Assembly (NCBI GenBank): GCA_028583415.1
Contig: CM053276.1
Span: forward strand, 12,359,774 to 12,423,773
Reading direction: 5' to 3'
From: Protea cynaroides
Lineage: Eukaryota; Streptophyta; Magnoliopsida; Proteales; Proteaceae
DNA length: 64,000 nucleotides
In this document: one piece after another, positions 1 to 8,814 of the stretch
How the letters are laid out: every line of letters begins with the position of its first letter
Position numbering within the stretch: position 1 is the first letter of the stretch
Program-made: the position numbers and the translations under genes
Notes under the pieces: generated by a model
What the model was told of the DNA's origin: nothing
Databases searched by the model: none
The model's input: only the letters and a program-made list of their open reading frames with translations

Positions 1-869
1 ATCGACCCTCCCAGCATTCTGAACTTCCCGAATGCTGAGGGTCGATGGTCAGAAACACCTAGGGTCGGATGGTCTATCGACCCTCGGTGCGACCCTCGGT
101 GCACTCCGGTCCAATTTCCACTTTTTAATCCATTCTTCGTGTTTGGGGTCCTATGGCTTGCTTCCTACATTCACTCAACATTCATTCCATGGTCTAGAAC
201 CATGTATGATTCATCTAGATAGCTTTCGTACATCCTCCCATGGTTTTCCATGAAAACCTAACCATGGATGGATGGTTTGGGTTTCTCCAAAATCCTACAC
301 TCAACCATATCTAACCTAAGGTCTGTAGAAACTCATGGAATTAGTATCCATAGCTGGAAGATTACTTTCCTCTGCAATTTCTTCTCCTTTTTGCTAAGCC
401 TTCTTCCTAGCCTCCTTTCTTCCTCTTTTCCTTCTTCTCTCTTTCTCTCAATTCAATTAGGGTTGTGAAAGGAGTGAATGTGGCTTAGGGACGTCCTTTA
501 AATAGACTAGGAATGTCCTATAATAATCCCATTGAGATTTGGAAAGAATCCCAACCGAAAATTAGGAAATTTTCTAATTTCAGTTTTCGTCAGAAACCGA
601 GGGTCGATGGGAGGGTCGATGATCCCGTCGACCATAGGGTCTTAAGCTGTCGGACCCTCCCTCAAAAACTGAGGGTCGATCTTTCTGGTTTGGGAGGTCC
701 GACCCTGCTTAGCTGGGTGTGCGACCCTCCCCTAGAATTAAGTGTTTTTGGGTCGATTTCATACCTGGGATCTCGATCTCCTTCATGCCCTTGGTCCACT
801 TGACTCGACCATGATGGGTAGACCTGGTTCAAGGTGGTAAGACCGGGTTAGATTGACACGGGTCTTACA
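1..869 (-). repeat. Partial gypsy LTR (5' part), inverted
   Basis: This is the reverse complement of roughly the first 860 bp of the LTR at 2805-5053. Read on the minus strand it starts TGTAAGACCCG at 869, then shows the same order of blocks: the 'accttgaaccaggtctacccat' region, a TCGACCC-rich cluster (about 600-760), a TATA-like TATTTAAA (496-504), a purine-rich leader, and a second TCGACCC cluster (1-110). It runs off the left edge, so the rest of this LTR or element lies outside the window. The abrupt LTR terminus at 869, against forward-oriented LTR sequence from 870, suggests a minus-strand element inserted into a forward LTR. Family: Tekay/Del-like chromovirus LTR, inferred from the full element to the right. 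Confidence 0.8.
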
Positions 870-1483
870 ACAATGGTGTTTGATCCGTTGGGTGGGCTTA
901 CACATCCTGTGTATAGAGGTGCGGCGGCCACCAAACCTTTCTATAGTACATTTCAAACTTATAAACCAGACCAAAGATATGACTTGAATGTATGCATATG
1001 TTTGTTGTATTGTTTTGTTTGTTCACTGAGCTATGATGTGTGCTCACCCTTTCGACGTCGAATGTTTTTAGTTGATGATGCAGGTACGACTGTAGAAGAT
1101 TAAATAAATACTCCTATGTACAGACATGCTGCAGCGATAGACGCTGAAGTTATGATGGAGTCGCATGATTCGTCATGCGAATGCAACTCATGCGTTTTTT
1201 ATTAAATTTTGTTTAAATTATACAGAAAATGTCATTGATTATTTTACTTACTTATGTCTTAGTCAAATGAAGATAATTGGATATTTTATTTATGTTATCA
1301 CTCTTAGAATTCTCAATTCATTTAATATATAAGTCTTCCGCTATTGTTTATTTACTCTAATTATAGTTGTAGATGTGTATGATTTAAGCAAACGGACACA
1401 ACCTATTTGAGATCCTGGTTGAACCGTTGGTTTATTAGCGATTCATTACACCATTCTGAATAGTTCATAATTGGGGTGTGACA
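870..1483 (+). repeat. Gypsy LTR 3' part (forward orientation)
   Basis: The segment matches the 3' third of the LTRs at 2805-5053 and 12283-14549. It shares the 'gtatagaggtgcggc' block, the 'gatgtgtgctcaccc' block and the terminal GGGGTGTGACA, which ends at 1483. From 1484 the sequence is in-frame copia protease, so 1483 is a genuine LTR boundary inside a copia gene. The LTR 5' part is missing on this side, having been replaced by the inverted LTR piece ending at 869. Bases 870-874 (acaat) would be the candidate target duplication of that second insertion; its partner is outside the window. Confidence 0.8.
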
Positions 1484-2804
1484 AGTTGCCACCACTTTTG
1501 AAGAATTTCTTACTGTATATGATAGTGATGTAGTCAATCTTACAAGCCATGAGACAAGTTGGGTGATTGACAGCGGTGCTTCTATTCATGCTACATCTCA
1601 AAGGGACTACTTTATATCTTACACGCCAAGTGACTTTGGTGTTGTAAGGATGGGCAATGATGGCTTGACCAAAGTTGTTGGCATTGGAGATGTTTGCTTG
1701 AAAACCTATATTGGCACAAAATTAATTCTTAAGGAAGTGAAATATATTCCTGACATCCGTTTAAATTTAATTTCTACAGGCAGACTTGATGATGAAAGCT
1801 TTTGTAATACCTTCTGTGAAAGTAAATGGAAGCTCACTAAAGGTGTTATGATTGTAGCAAGAGGTAAAAAGTGCTCAACATTGTACTTATTGGAAGCAAG
1901 AGTCTCTAAGGACATTGTAAATGTAGTTAACAATGAAGGTACAACTGAGTTGTGGCATAAGAGACTTGGTCATATGAGTGAGAAGGGAATGATGTTGCTG
2001 TCCAAGAATAAACTTCTATCTGGAATGAAGAATGCATATTTGAAAAAGTGTGTCCATTGCTTGGCAGGGAAGCAGAATAGAGTCTCCTTCAAGAGTCCCT
2101 CTTCTTCAAGAAAATCAAATGTACTTGATTTGGTGCATTCTGATATGTGCGGTCCTATGAAGACGGGAACACTTGGTGGTTCTCTCTATTTTGTAACATT
2201 CATTGATGATCACTCAAGGAAGTTATGGGTTTATACCTTGAAGACAAAGGATCAAGTGCTAAATATATTTAAGCAATTTCAGGCTTTAGTTGAGAGACAG
2301 ACTGATAAGAAATTGAAATGCATTCGCACAGATAATGGGGGAGAATATACAGGACCATTTGATGACTACTACAAAGAACAGGGTATTGGACATCAATAGA
2401 CACCTCCAAAGACTCCTCAGTTGAATGGTTTAGTTGAGAGAATGAACAGGACACTGGTAGAGAGAGTCAGATGTTTACCTTCACATGCAGGGCTGCCAAG
2501 ATACTTTTGGTGAGGCTTTGAGTACAATTATACATTTATTGAATATGTCACCATGTGTTTCGCTACAATATGATGTGCCAAATAAAGTTTGGACAGGTAA
2601 GGATATTTCTTATGATCATTTGTGTGTCTTTGGATGCAAGACATTTGTGCATATTCCCAAAGATGAGAGGTCTAAACTTGATGTCAAGACACGACAGTGT
2701 GTATTTTTGGGTTATGGTCAAGATGAGTTTGGTTACAGGTTTTATGATCCGACTGTAAGAAAAATTATCAGAAGTCGAGATGTTATGTTTATGGAAGACC
2801 AAAC
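1484..2804 (+). pseudogene. Copia pol, protease-integrase half (Tork/TNT1-like)
   Basis: This is the first visible half of a Ty1/copia polyprotein. The aspartic protease is marked by SWVIDSGASIHATS (about 1555-1600). The integrase zinc region follows, with H..H in LWHKRLGHMS and C..C in KKCVHCLAGK. The integrase core has Asp in VHSDMCGP and IRTDNGGEY and Glu in NGLVERMNRT. An in-frame TAG at 2398-2400 lies between the second Asp and the Glu, so the enzyme would be truncated. The 3' end is cut at 2804 by the gypsy insertion; pol resumes at 14550. The gag part is not in the window because LTR sequence replaces it upstream of 1484. Domain order PR-INT-RT-RH is copia type, and similarity in wording to TNT1/Tork polyproteins is from memory. 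Confidence 0.93.
2800..2804. other. Target-site duplication, left copy (CAAAC)
   Basis: CAAAC directly precedes the gypsy 5' LTR and is repeated at 14550-14554 directly after the 3' LTR. A perfect 5-bp duplication is expected for gypsy integrase and proves that 2805-14549 entered as one unit. Confidence 0.95.
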
Positions 2805-2940
2805 TGTAAGACCCGTATCAAACTAACCCGGTCTTACCACCTTGAACTAGGTCTACCCATCGTGGTTGAGCAAAATGGACCAAGGGCGTGAAGGAGATCG
2901 TGATCCCAGGTATTAAACGGATCCAAAAACACTTAAATTA

Positions 2941-3070
2941 AGGGGAGGGTCGCATACCCAGCAAGGGAGGGTCGGACCCCCCAAGACAGAAGTCGACCCC
3001 CGCTTTCTGGGGGGCGGACATTGTAGGAACCAAGGGTCGACGGGATCATCGACCCCCATCGACCCCCGTT
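2941..3070. repeat. TCGACCC/GGGTCGA motif cluster, upstream of TATA
   Basis: A dense set of GGGTCG, TCGACCCC and GGTCGA words in both orientations spans about 130 bp just upstream of the LTR TATA box. The same cluster recurs at 12423-12550 in the 3' LTR and at 600-760 in the inverted LTR piece. Function is unknown. Position and density suggest cis-regulatory sites, which is inference. Confidence 0.7.
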
Positions 3071-3160
3071 TCCCACCGGAAATGTAAATTAGGAACGTTT
3101 CCTAATTTCGGTTGGACTCTTTCCAAATCTCAATGGGACTTATTTTAGGAGTTTCTACTC

Positions 3161-3168
3161 TATAAATA
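3161..3168 (+). promoter_or_regulatory. LTR TATA box
   Basis: TATAAATA sits about 355 bp into the LTR and is followed by a purine-rich stretch; the identical box lies at 12646-12653 in the 3' LTR. Position and sequence fit the retrotransposon promoter that would drive the genomic RNA from the 5' copy. Confidence 0.75.
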
Positions 3169-3539
3169 GGACGTCCCTAAGCCTCTTTCACTCCTTTTAC
3201 AACCCTAATTGAATTGAGAGAAAGAGAAGAGAAGGAAGAGAAGCAAAGAGGAGAAGAAAGCAAAAAGAAGAAGAGTTGCGGAGAAGGAGTATTCTTCTCA
3301 GGTATGGATACTAATTCCATGAGTTTCTACCGACTTTAGACTAGATAATGAAGAGAGTATGATCTCAGAGAAACACAAACCATCAAGCCATGGTTAGATT
3401 TTCATGGAAAACCATGGAGGAATTCGTGAAAGCTATATAGGTGAATGATTCATGGTTTTAGACCATAGAATGTGTGTAGAATGGACTGTAGGAGCAAGCC
3501 ATAGGACCCCAAACACGAAGAATGGACTGAAAGGAAGAA

Positions 3540-3700
3540 AGTCGACCAAAACCCACAGGGGGTCGCATGGGGGTCGATGGCCAATCGACCCTACCAGACC
3601 CTGAGCATCGACCCCCAATGTTCGGGAAGTCCAGAATAGGGGTGGTCGCACACAGGGTCGATCATTACTCCGACCCTACCTCCGACCCCCAGTTAACAGT
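3540..3700. repeat. TCGACCC/GGGTCGA motif cluster, downstream of TATA
   Basis: This is the second cluster of the same 7-bp word, roughly 380-540 bp downstream of the TATA box and so inside the presumed transcript. Partner clusters are at 13035-13190 and 1-110. Confidence 0.7.
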
Positions 3701-5056
3701 ATGGTTTTTAAATTCAGAATTAATTCTAAATAAATTTTATCGACTTTGTAGGTCTTCTACCAATATAATAACAATATAAATGTGATTCTAAAGTTTGAAA
3801 GATGATCTATTAACAAGCTAAGGTGAGGGAACAAGACCTAAACTAATTGGTTAATAACAAACTATTTTTATTTCTTGAGTCCAATGCCATATTGATTCTA
3901 TGCGTGTATGCTTGTATGTGCATTCAACATGTCATCCAATATTTCTATTATTTGTTCATACATATTTATTTTATTGTTTATGACATGATGATGATGATGA
4001 TGATAGGAATAGGCATGTGAATGTTTGTGTTTGGCCAGTGTATATGGTGCGGGTAGGGATGGTATCAATCGGTACTTCGATGCCGTTTTCATCGGGGTAT
4101 ATTGTGCCATGGTTCTACTCAAGTCATGTTCACTGACGTCGTCGTATCGCCATTACCTTAGCAGAACTATTATGTCGTAGAGTATCAGGGGAGGTGGTCT
4201 CGGTCCTTGTAGTCTCTGACTCTACCAGGGGGCCTTAGCTCTATCTCTATCTCTATGGATGTTCTGAGGGATGCTGGGGTGAGGCCTTGGATACACTGTT
4301 TGGCATTAGGATTGATTAGTTGCGAGCCCAGTTTCTAACCCTAGCCAACAGGGGTTTATTTGTTGGTATGGTATTAATCGGTACAGCCATGACCGTTCTT
4401 CATGGGGTGTATATTGTGCCATTATGGGTGTTTGTGGGGTGACGATGTCGTTTTCATTGGACGTTTCCACACATTCGTGTATAGAGGTGCGGCGACCACC
4501 TATCCTTTCTATAGCACATTGCAAACTTTAAACCAGACCAAAGATATGAATTGATTGCATGCATATGTATTGTTGCATTATTTTGTTTACTCACTGGGCC
4601 ATGATGTGTGCTCACCCCTCGACATCGAATATTTTTAGTTGATGATGCAGGTATTACTGTCGAAGATTATATAAATGCTCTAGTGTACGGGAACGTGGCG
4701 GCGATGGAAGCTGAAGATGCAGTAGATGCACATGACTCCTCTTGCAAGTGCAACTCATGTGTATTCGATTAGATTTTTAGTTTTTTTATTTGGATTTATT
4801 AAAGACATGTATTTGATACTTATTTATGTCTTAGTTGATACAGAATAATTTGTTATTTAAATATTAATATCACAGTAGATTCTCAGTTCATTTTACTATA
4901 AGACTTACGCTATTGTGTATTTATTATGATTATAAATGTGTATGTATGAGGTTTAGATCAGTCAGATACCGCCTGTACGAGATCCTGGTTGAACCATTGG
5001 TTTGCTAGCGGTTCATCACACCATTCTGAAGTGTGCGGAATTGGGGTGTGACAACT

Positions 5057-5068
5057 TGGTATCAGAGC
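5057..5068 (+). promoter_or_regulatory. Primer-binding site (initiator Met tRNA)
   Basis: TGGTATCAGAGC begins 3 bases after the LTR end. It is the usual plant primer site complementary to the 3' end of initiator methionine tRNA, used to prime minus-strand cDNA. Confidence 0.95.
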
Positions 5069-5330
5069 ATCTCAGGTCGTGTCCACTAAACTAGCATACA
5101 TTCACGACAAATTATGAACTGAGATAGGATAAAAGTGAAAACTGTAATATTAACACACTATAAGCACAAGTGATGTTTGAGACCAAATTTGAAAAGAAAA
5201 TAATGCATCTATTAAAGGGGAAACAGTTTTAAATACAATGAGAGGGAAACAAACGTACATAAATGGCTAAAAGTAGAGTACAGTCCACAACCCGAACAGT
5301 TACTCTGTAGTAGAATGAAAGAAAATACAA
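5069..5330. other. Leader between primer site and antisense gene
   Basis: About 260 bp of AT-rich sequence without an open frame lie 3' of the antisense gene's stop codon. The region should belong to the gypsy packaging leader. No polyadenylation signal on the minus strand could be identified with confidence. Confidence 0.5.
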
Positions 5331-6652
5331 TCATGAAGCTGGAGGTGAAGGAGGAGGCGGTGCCTCACGATCTCTGTCATAATCCTTCGTGTACACTCTA
5401 GTCAACCAGGCTATCTGAGTCTGGGTCGCCTGAAGACTAGCTATAAGATCGGCTACCCGCTGATCAGTCGCACGCTGAACCTCTATGAGCTCATCCACTC
5501 TCACACGCCGAGCGTCCTAGTAACTCCCCATCCTCGGGGTCAGATCTGCGCTGAGCCTCTCTGATCTCATGCAATATCTCCATCATATCAGAAGGTGGGT
5601 GTGAAGGACCAGCTGCATGAGAAGGACCAGTCGCATGTGAAGAACCAGTCGCAAATGAAGTACTAGCTCCAACTGCATGTGTAGGTGAAGGAGGTGGTAT
5701 AGAGTCTACATCCATGTACATACAGTCATCATCATCAGCAGGCTCCGTATGAACTCCAGCGGTGGCGGCCGGCCGCCGCGCTCAATCGCCTATCTCTACG
5801 CGAGTGTGAGGGCGCTCCATCGTGTTTCTCTCCTCATCACTAACCTGGGCATCCCGCATGCCCATCTTGCAAATAGCCTCCCAATCTAGAGGCGACGAGA
5901 AGGACTTCTCCTGAATCTTCTCATCCACTAAATCAACCCCCAGGCGGGTAAGCAAGACAGTGATCATACGTCCGTAGGGAAGGTTACCAGTGTGACTGGG
6001 CAATGTAGCAATAATCATGGTACGCATGATGATGTACGGAAGGCAGACGGGCTGTCTAGTGCAAAATGCTGTACAGAAGATACTGGGTCAGCTGAGAAAC
6101 CCTCTCGTAATGGCCACTCTGCGGGATCAGGTTATGCTGAATAATCTTGCAAAATACCCGTGGAGCTGGACGCATATAGCATGCCCTCATCTACCATCGA
6201 TCAGGACGTAGGAGCTGATTATCGATCTCTGCTCTCATCTGTAAAGAGAAGAACTGGGGCTCTCTAGGAGCACAGAAAACCATGGGGCCATCATAGGGAA
6301 TGCCCAGTAGGTCGGCCAACTGACGATAATCAAACGACATATTCACCCCTTTGACGTAACTCGTGATGCGCAACTCGTGACCCCTCTCAACATCATTGTA
6401 ATCCCCCACCACCTGGAGGTTACAATAGAACTGGCGTACCAAATCTGGACGGGTACACTCGTCGTATGTGATGACAGGGAGCCATCCCATATCACCAAAT
6501 GCTCTATCCACATTGAACAGGGCTAGCTCAGCCAAGTTCACCTTACGACCTCCCTCTACTTTCTTGCGAGCATAGTGGGCATGCTGTGCCTCGGCTTCGT
6601 TAAAATGAAAACGAAGAGGATCACGAACTCAAGGTATTTTGGTACGGGCCAT
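5331..6652 (-). pseudogene. Antisense plant 'transposon protein'-like gene inside gypsy element
   Basis: An antisense reading frame of about 440 codons runs from ATG at 6652 to TGA at 5331-5333, opposite to gag-pol. It is not open throughout: a TGA follows MARTKIP, there are TAGs near 6190 and 6045, one frameshift near 6040, and a TGA after RVEIGD near 5780. The pieces follow one another in order. N-terminal part: AELALFNVDRAFGDMGWLPV, then DLVRQFYCNLQ and YVKGVNMSFDYRQLADLLGI. Middle: RPAPRVFCKIIQHNLIP, YIIMRTMIIATLPSH and NLPYGRMITVLL. C-terminal part: Pro/Ser/His-rich repeats (SHATGPSHAAGPSH), an amphipathic helix and a proline-rich tail. The layout resembles the plant 'putative transposon protein' domain (PF20167, from memory). 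Function is unknown. Several stops fit a C-to-T change of CGA. It may be a passenger gene of the family rather than a chance insertion, since no target duplication or TIR frames it. Confidence 0.75.
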
Positions 6653-7481
6653 GATATTTGCAAATAAGAAAGAGAAACCAATATTGGGTTAGTAGAGAGT
6701 AAAAACCAAAAATTTGGAACATTATAACGGCGTAAGTGGCCAAAAGCCTCACTTGTCACCCATACACATGGGTAGGAGGACTTACGTAGGTTCTAAACCA
6801 TCCTACAACACTCACACAGTAGGAAATCCTAATTAATGGAATCTAATTTGAAGAAATTGCGAGAAATCAAAAATTTCGACAAATTAGGGCAAAAAGAGAA
6901 AAATCCAAGTTTCTCGATAACCAACCGATGAAATTCAAAAAATTTTGAGGGCTTTCATTCCTCGAGTCACCAATAACAAAAGCCCCCAATAAAAATTGAA
7001 TTTTTACAGTTGGAAAATTTTTAATTTGAAAAATACAAGATAAATGGGCGAAAACCTAGAAATAGAAACTGAAAAACAGGTAAAAATGAGAAAACATACC
7101 TGTAGGAACGATGTGGACATCGAAACACGGAACTAAAATGACCAATATAGCGGAGTGGCACTGTAGCAACTCAGAGGTGGGAGACGAGTCGAAACGGGGA
7201 AGAATAATGGGAAATGAAACCAGAATCGAACTTAAAAATCTGATTTTTGGTCTGGGGGTTGGACAATTCGACTAGGACCATCGACCCCCATATCGACCCT
7301 CGTATCGACCCCCAACCATCGACCCCCACCATCGACCCTGAATAGAAAAGACAGTATTTTTTTTTTTTACAGAATGACCTGAAAATTTGGAAATAACATC
7401 GGTTAGCGTGCCTACATGAAGTATAAATGATTGTTTCACATATTTTAATGATTTCAGGCATCACCATTATCAGAGGAAGAA
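6653..7481. other. Spacer between antisense gene start and gag start
   Basis: This 830-bp non-coding segment separates two divergently facing starts: the antisense gene (ATG at 6652) and gag (ATG at 7482). A divergent promoter would have to lie here. It contains a TCGACCC cluster (7260-7340) like those around the LTR TATA boxes. On the minus strand there is a donor-like CAG|GTATGT near 7100, which could start an intron in the antisense transcript's 5' UTR; no convincing acceptor was found before the ATG. The rest is AT-rich. Confidence 0.5.
7260..7340. repeat. TCGACCC motif cluster in the internal leader
   Basis: Six TCGACCC or TCGACCCC words occur within about 80 bp, mostly in one orientation on the plus strand. 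It is the same word as the LTR clusters, but placed between the divergent starts of gag and the antisense gene. Confidence 0.7.
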
Positions 7482-8797
7482 ATGGCTGGACGTAGAGTAA
7501 CCCGTCAAAGCCGAAATGCAGTTCCACCACCACCACCTGTGGAGGAAACCAGTCAAGAAAGTATATATGCACAGGGAAATCCGCAGGTTGCACCACCAGC
7601 AAATCCGGGTCAGGCAAATCCTACAAATTTGCCACCTCCACCACCGGAATTAGCAACTGTGGTTATGAAATTGTCGCAACAGCTGCAACAAATGCAATAC
7701 GCACATGCTCAAATGCAGGCAGCAATGGAGATTATGTTTCAGACAGCATATGCTACACCAATGCTAACTGGACAAGCCAATGCAGCACCGGTGGGTAACC
7801 ACCCAGCACCCCAAACACCTCAACAACCAGCTGCACGATTCCGATTCTGGGTCCAAAGCGGCTCAGGTTAATTATCAGTATCCACAACCTATGTTTGGGG
7901 CATATCCCCAAAATTAGATGGATCACTCTCGACTGGTTGAGAGGTTTTTGAAGATGAAGCCCAAGGAATTTAACGGTAAACCGTCTGATCCTTTATTGCC
8001 AGCACATTTCGAGATGGAGAGAAATTTTCTTATGATGACCATTACAGAAGAAGAAAGAAGAAGAAAAGGTATTATGTGCCACCTTCATGCTAAAAGGCGA
8101 TGCACATCATTGGTGAAAATCTACCAGGGCCTATCTATTGACCAAGCACTCTCTATTGACTTGGGCCATTTATAAAGAAGCTTTCTTTGAGAAGTATTTC
8201 CCCCGAAGCTTCAGAGACTCTATGGAGAAGGAATTCCTGAGTTTATATCAGGGCCAGATGTTCATGGATGCATACCAACAGCGTTATGAGGAGCTATTTT
8301 TCTTTGCACCACTCAGTATGCAAGAAGAAGACACTAAGACCCATAGGTTTGTCACGGGACTTAGAGGAAGCATCAGAGAGCATGTTCTGGGTTTGGAGAA
8401 GAAAATATACAATGAAGCTGTGTAAATTTCTGGAGTTATAGAATCGAGCCAGAAGGAGAGTTATTATACACAGAACAGAGGTATGAAAAGGCCCGCTGGA
8501 AATGCTTACAACGGAGGGAATAATAAGGCATTCAAACCCTTCCGTGCTCAAGGCTTTACTGCTGCATCCAAGACTACCCCAGCAACTCAACAGCAACCAA
8601 AGCCAAATTCTGAAGGTCAGAGATGTTATAACTGCAGTCAAACGGGACATATGGCAAGGGAGTGTCCTAAGTCCAAGAAGCAATTACATCAAGGACGAGT
8701 ATATGCAGTTACATCCGAGGATGCTGTCGCATCACCCGATGTGGTCACAGGTATGACCGAAACCTTTAAAATTGTATTACATTGTATGAGCATGTAG
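7482..8797 (+). pseudogene. Gypsy gag (capsid and zinc knuckle), broken
   Basis: Starts MAGRRVTRQSRN at 7482, followed by a Pro/Gln-rich N-terminus. A capsid-like (retrotransposon gag) region follows, with FLKMKPKEFNGKPSDP, then AIYKEAFFEKYFPRSFRD and YEELFFFAPLSM. The single CCHC zinc knuckle CYNCSQTGHMAREC lies at about 8625-8670, and the region before the protease is Ser/Ala-rich. The frame is interrupted by a frameshift near 7865, a TAG at 7915-7917, a frameshift near 8150 and a TAA near 8423. Gag would form the particle and bind RNA through the zinc knuckle; this copy cannot make it whole. Confidence 0.93.
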
Positions 8798-8814
8798 ACT
8801 AAGTAAAATAAATC

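Larger units (their letters stand above)
2805..5053 (+). repeat. Gypsy 5' LTR
   Basis: 2249-bp direct repeat partner of 12283-14549. Termini are TGTAAGACCC and GGGGTGTGACA. From the 5' end it shows a TCGACCC-rich cluster (2941-3070), a TATA box (3161-3168), a purine-rich leader, and a second TCGACCC cluster (3540-3700). Next come an (ATG)n run near 3986-4002 and the 'tatagaggtgcggc' block shared with the LTR piece at 870-1483. The left boundary is fixed by the target duplication and the right boundary by the primer site 3 bases further on. Confidence 0.95.

Noticed and set aside
1..760. Regularly recurring GGGTCGA words considered as a CRISPR-like or satellite array
   Set aside because: Spacing is irregular, both orientations are mixed, and the block is part of a plant LTR found three times in the window.
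3898..4122. Frames with poly-His at 3898-4122 and 13396-13623 (minus)
   Set aside because: They are the (ATG)n run of the two LTR copies, not conserved coding sequence.
7171..7617. 148-aa minus frame across the gag start
   Set aside because: It overlaps the true gag start and the TCGACCC cluster and is not continuous with the antisense gene.
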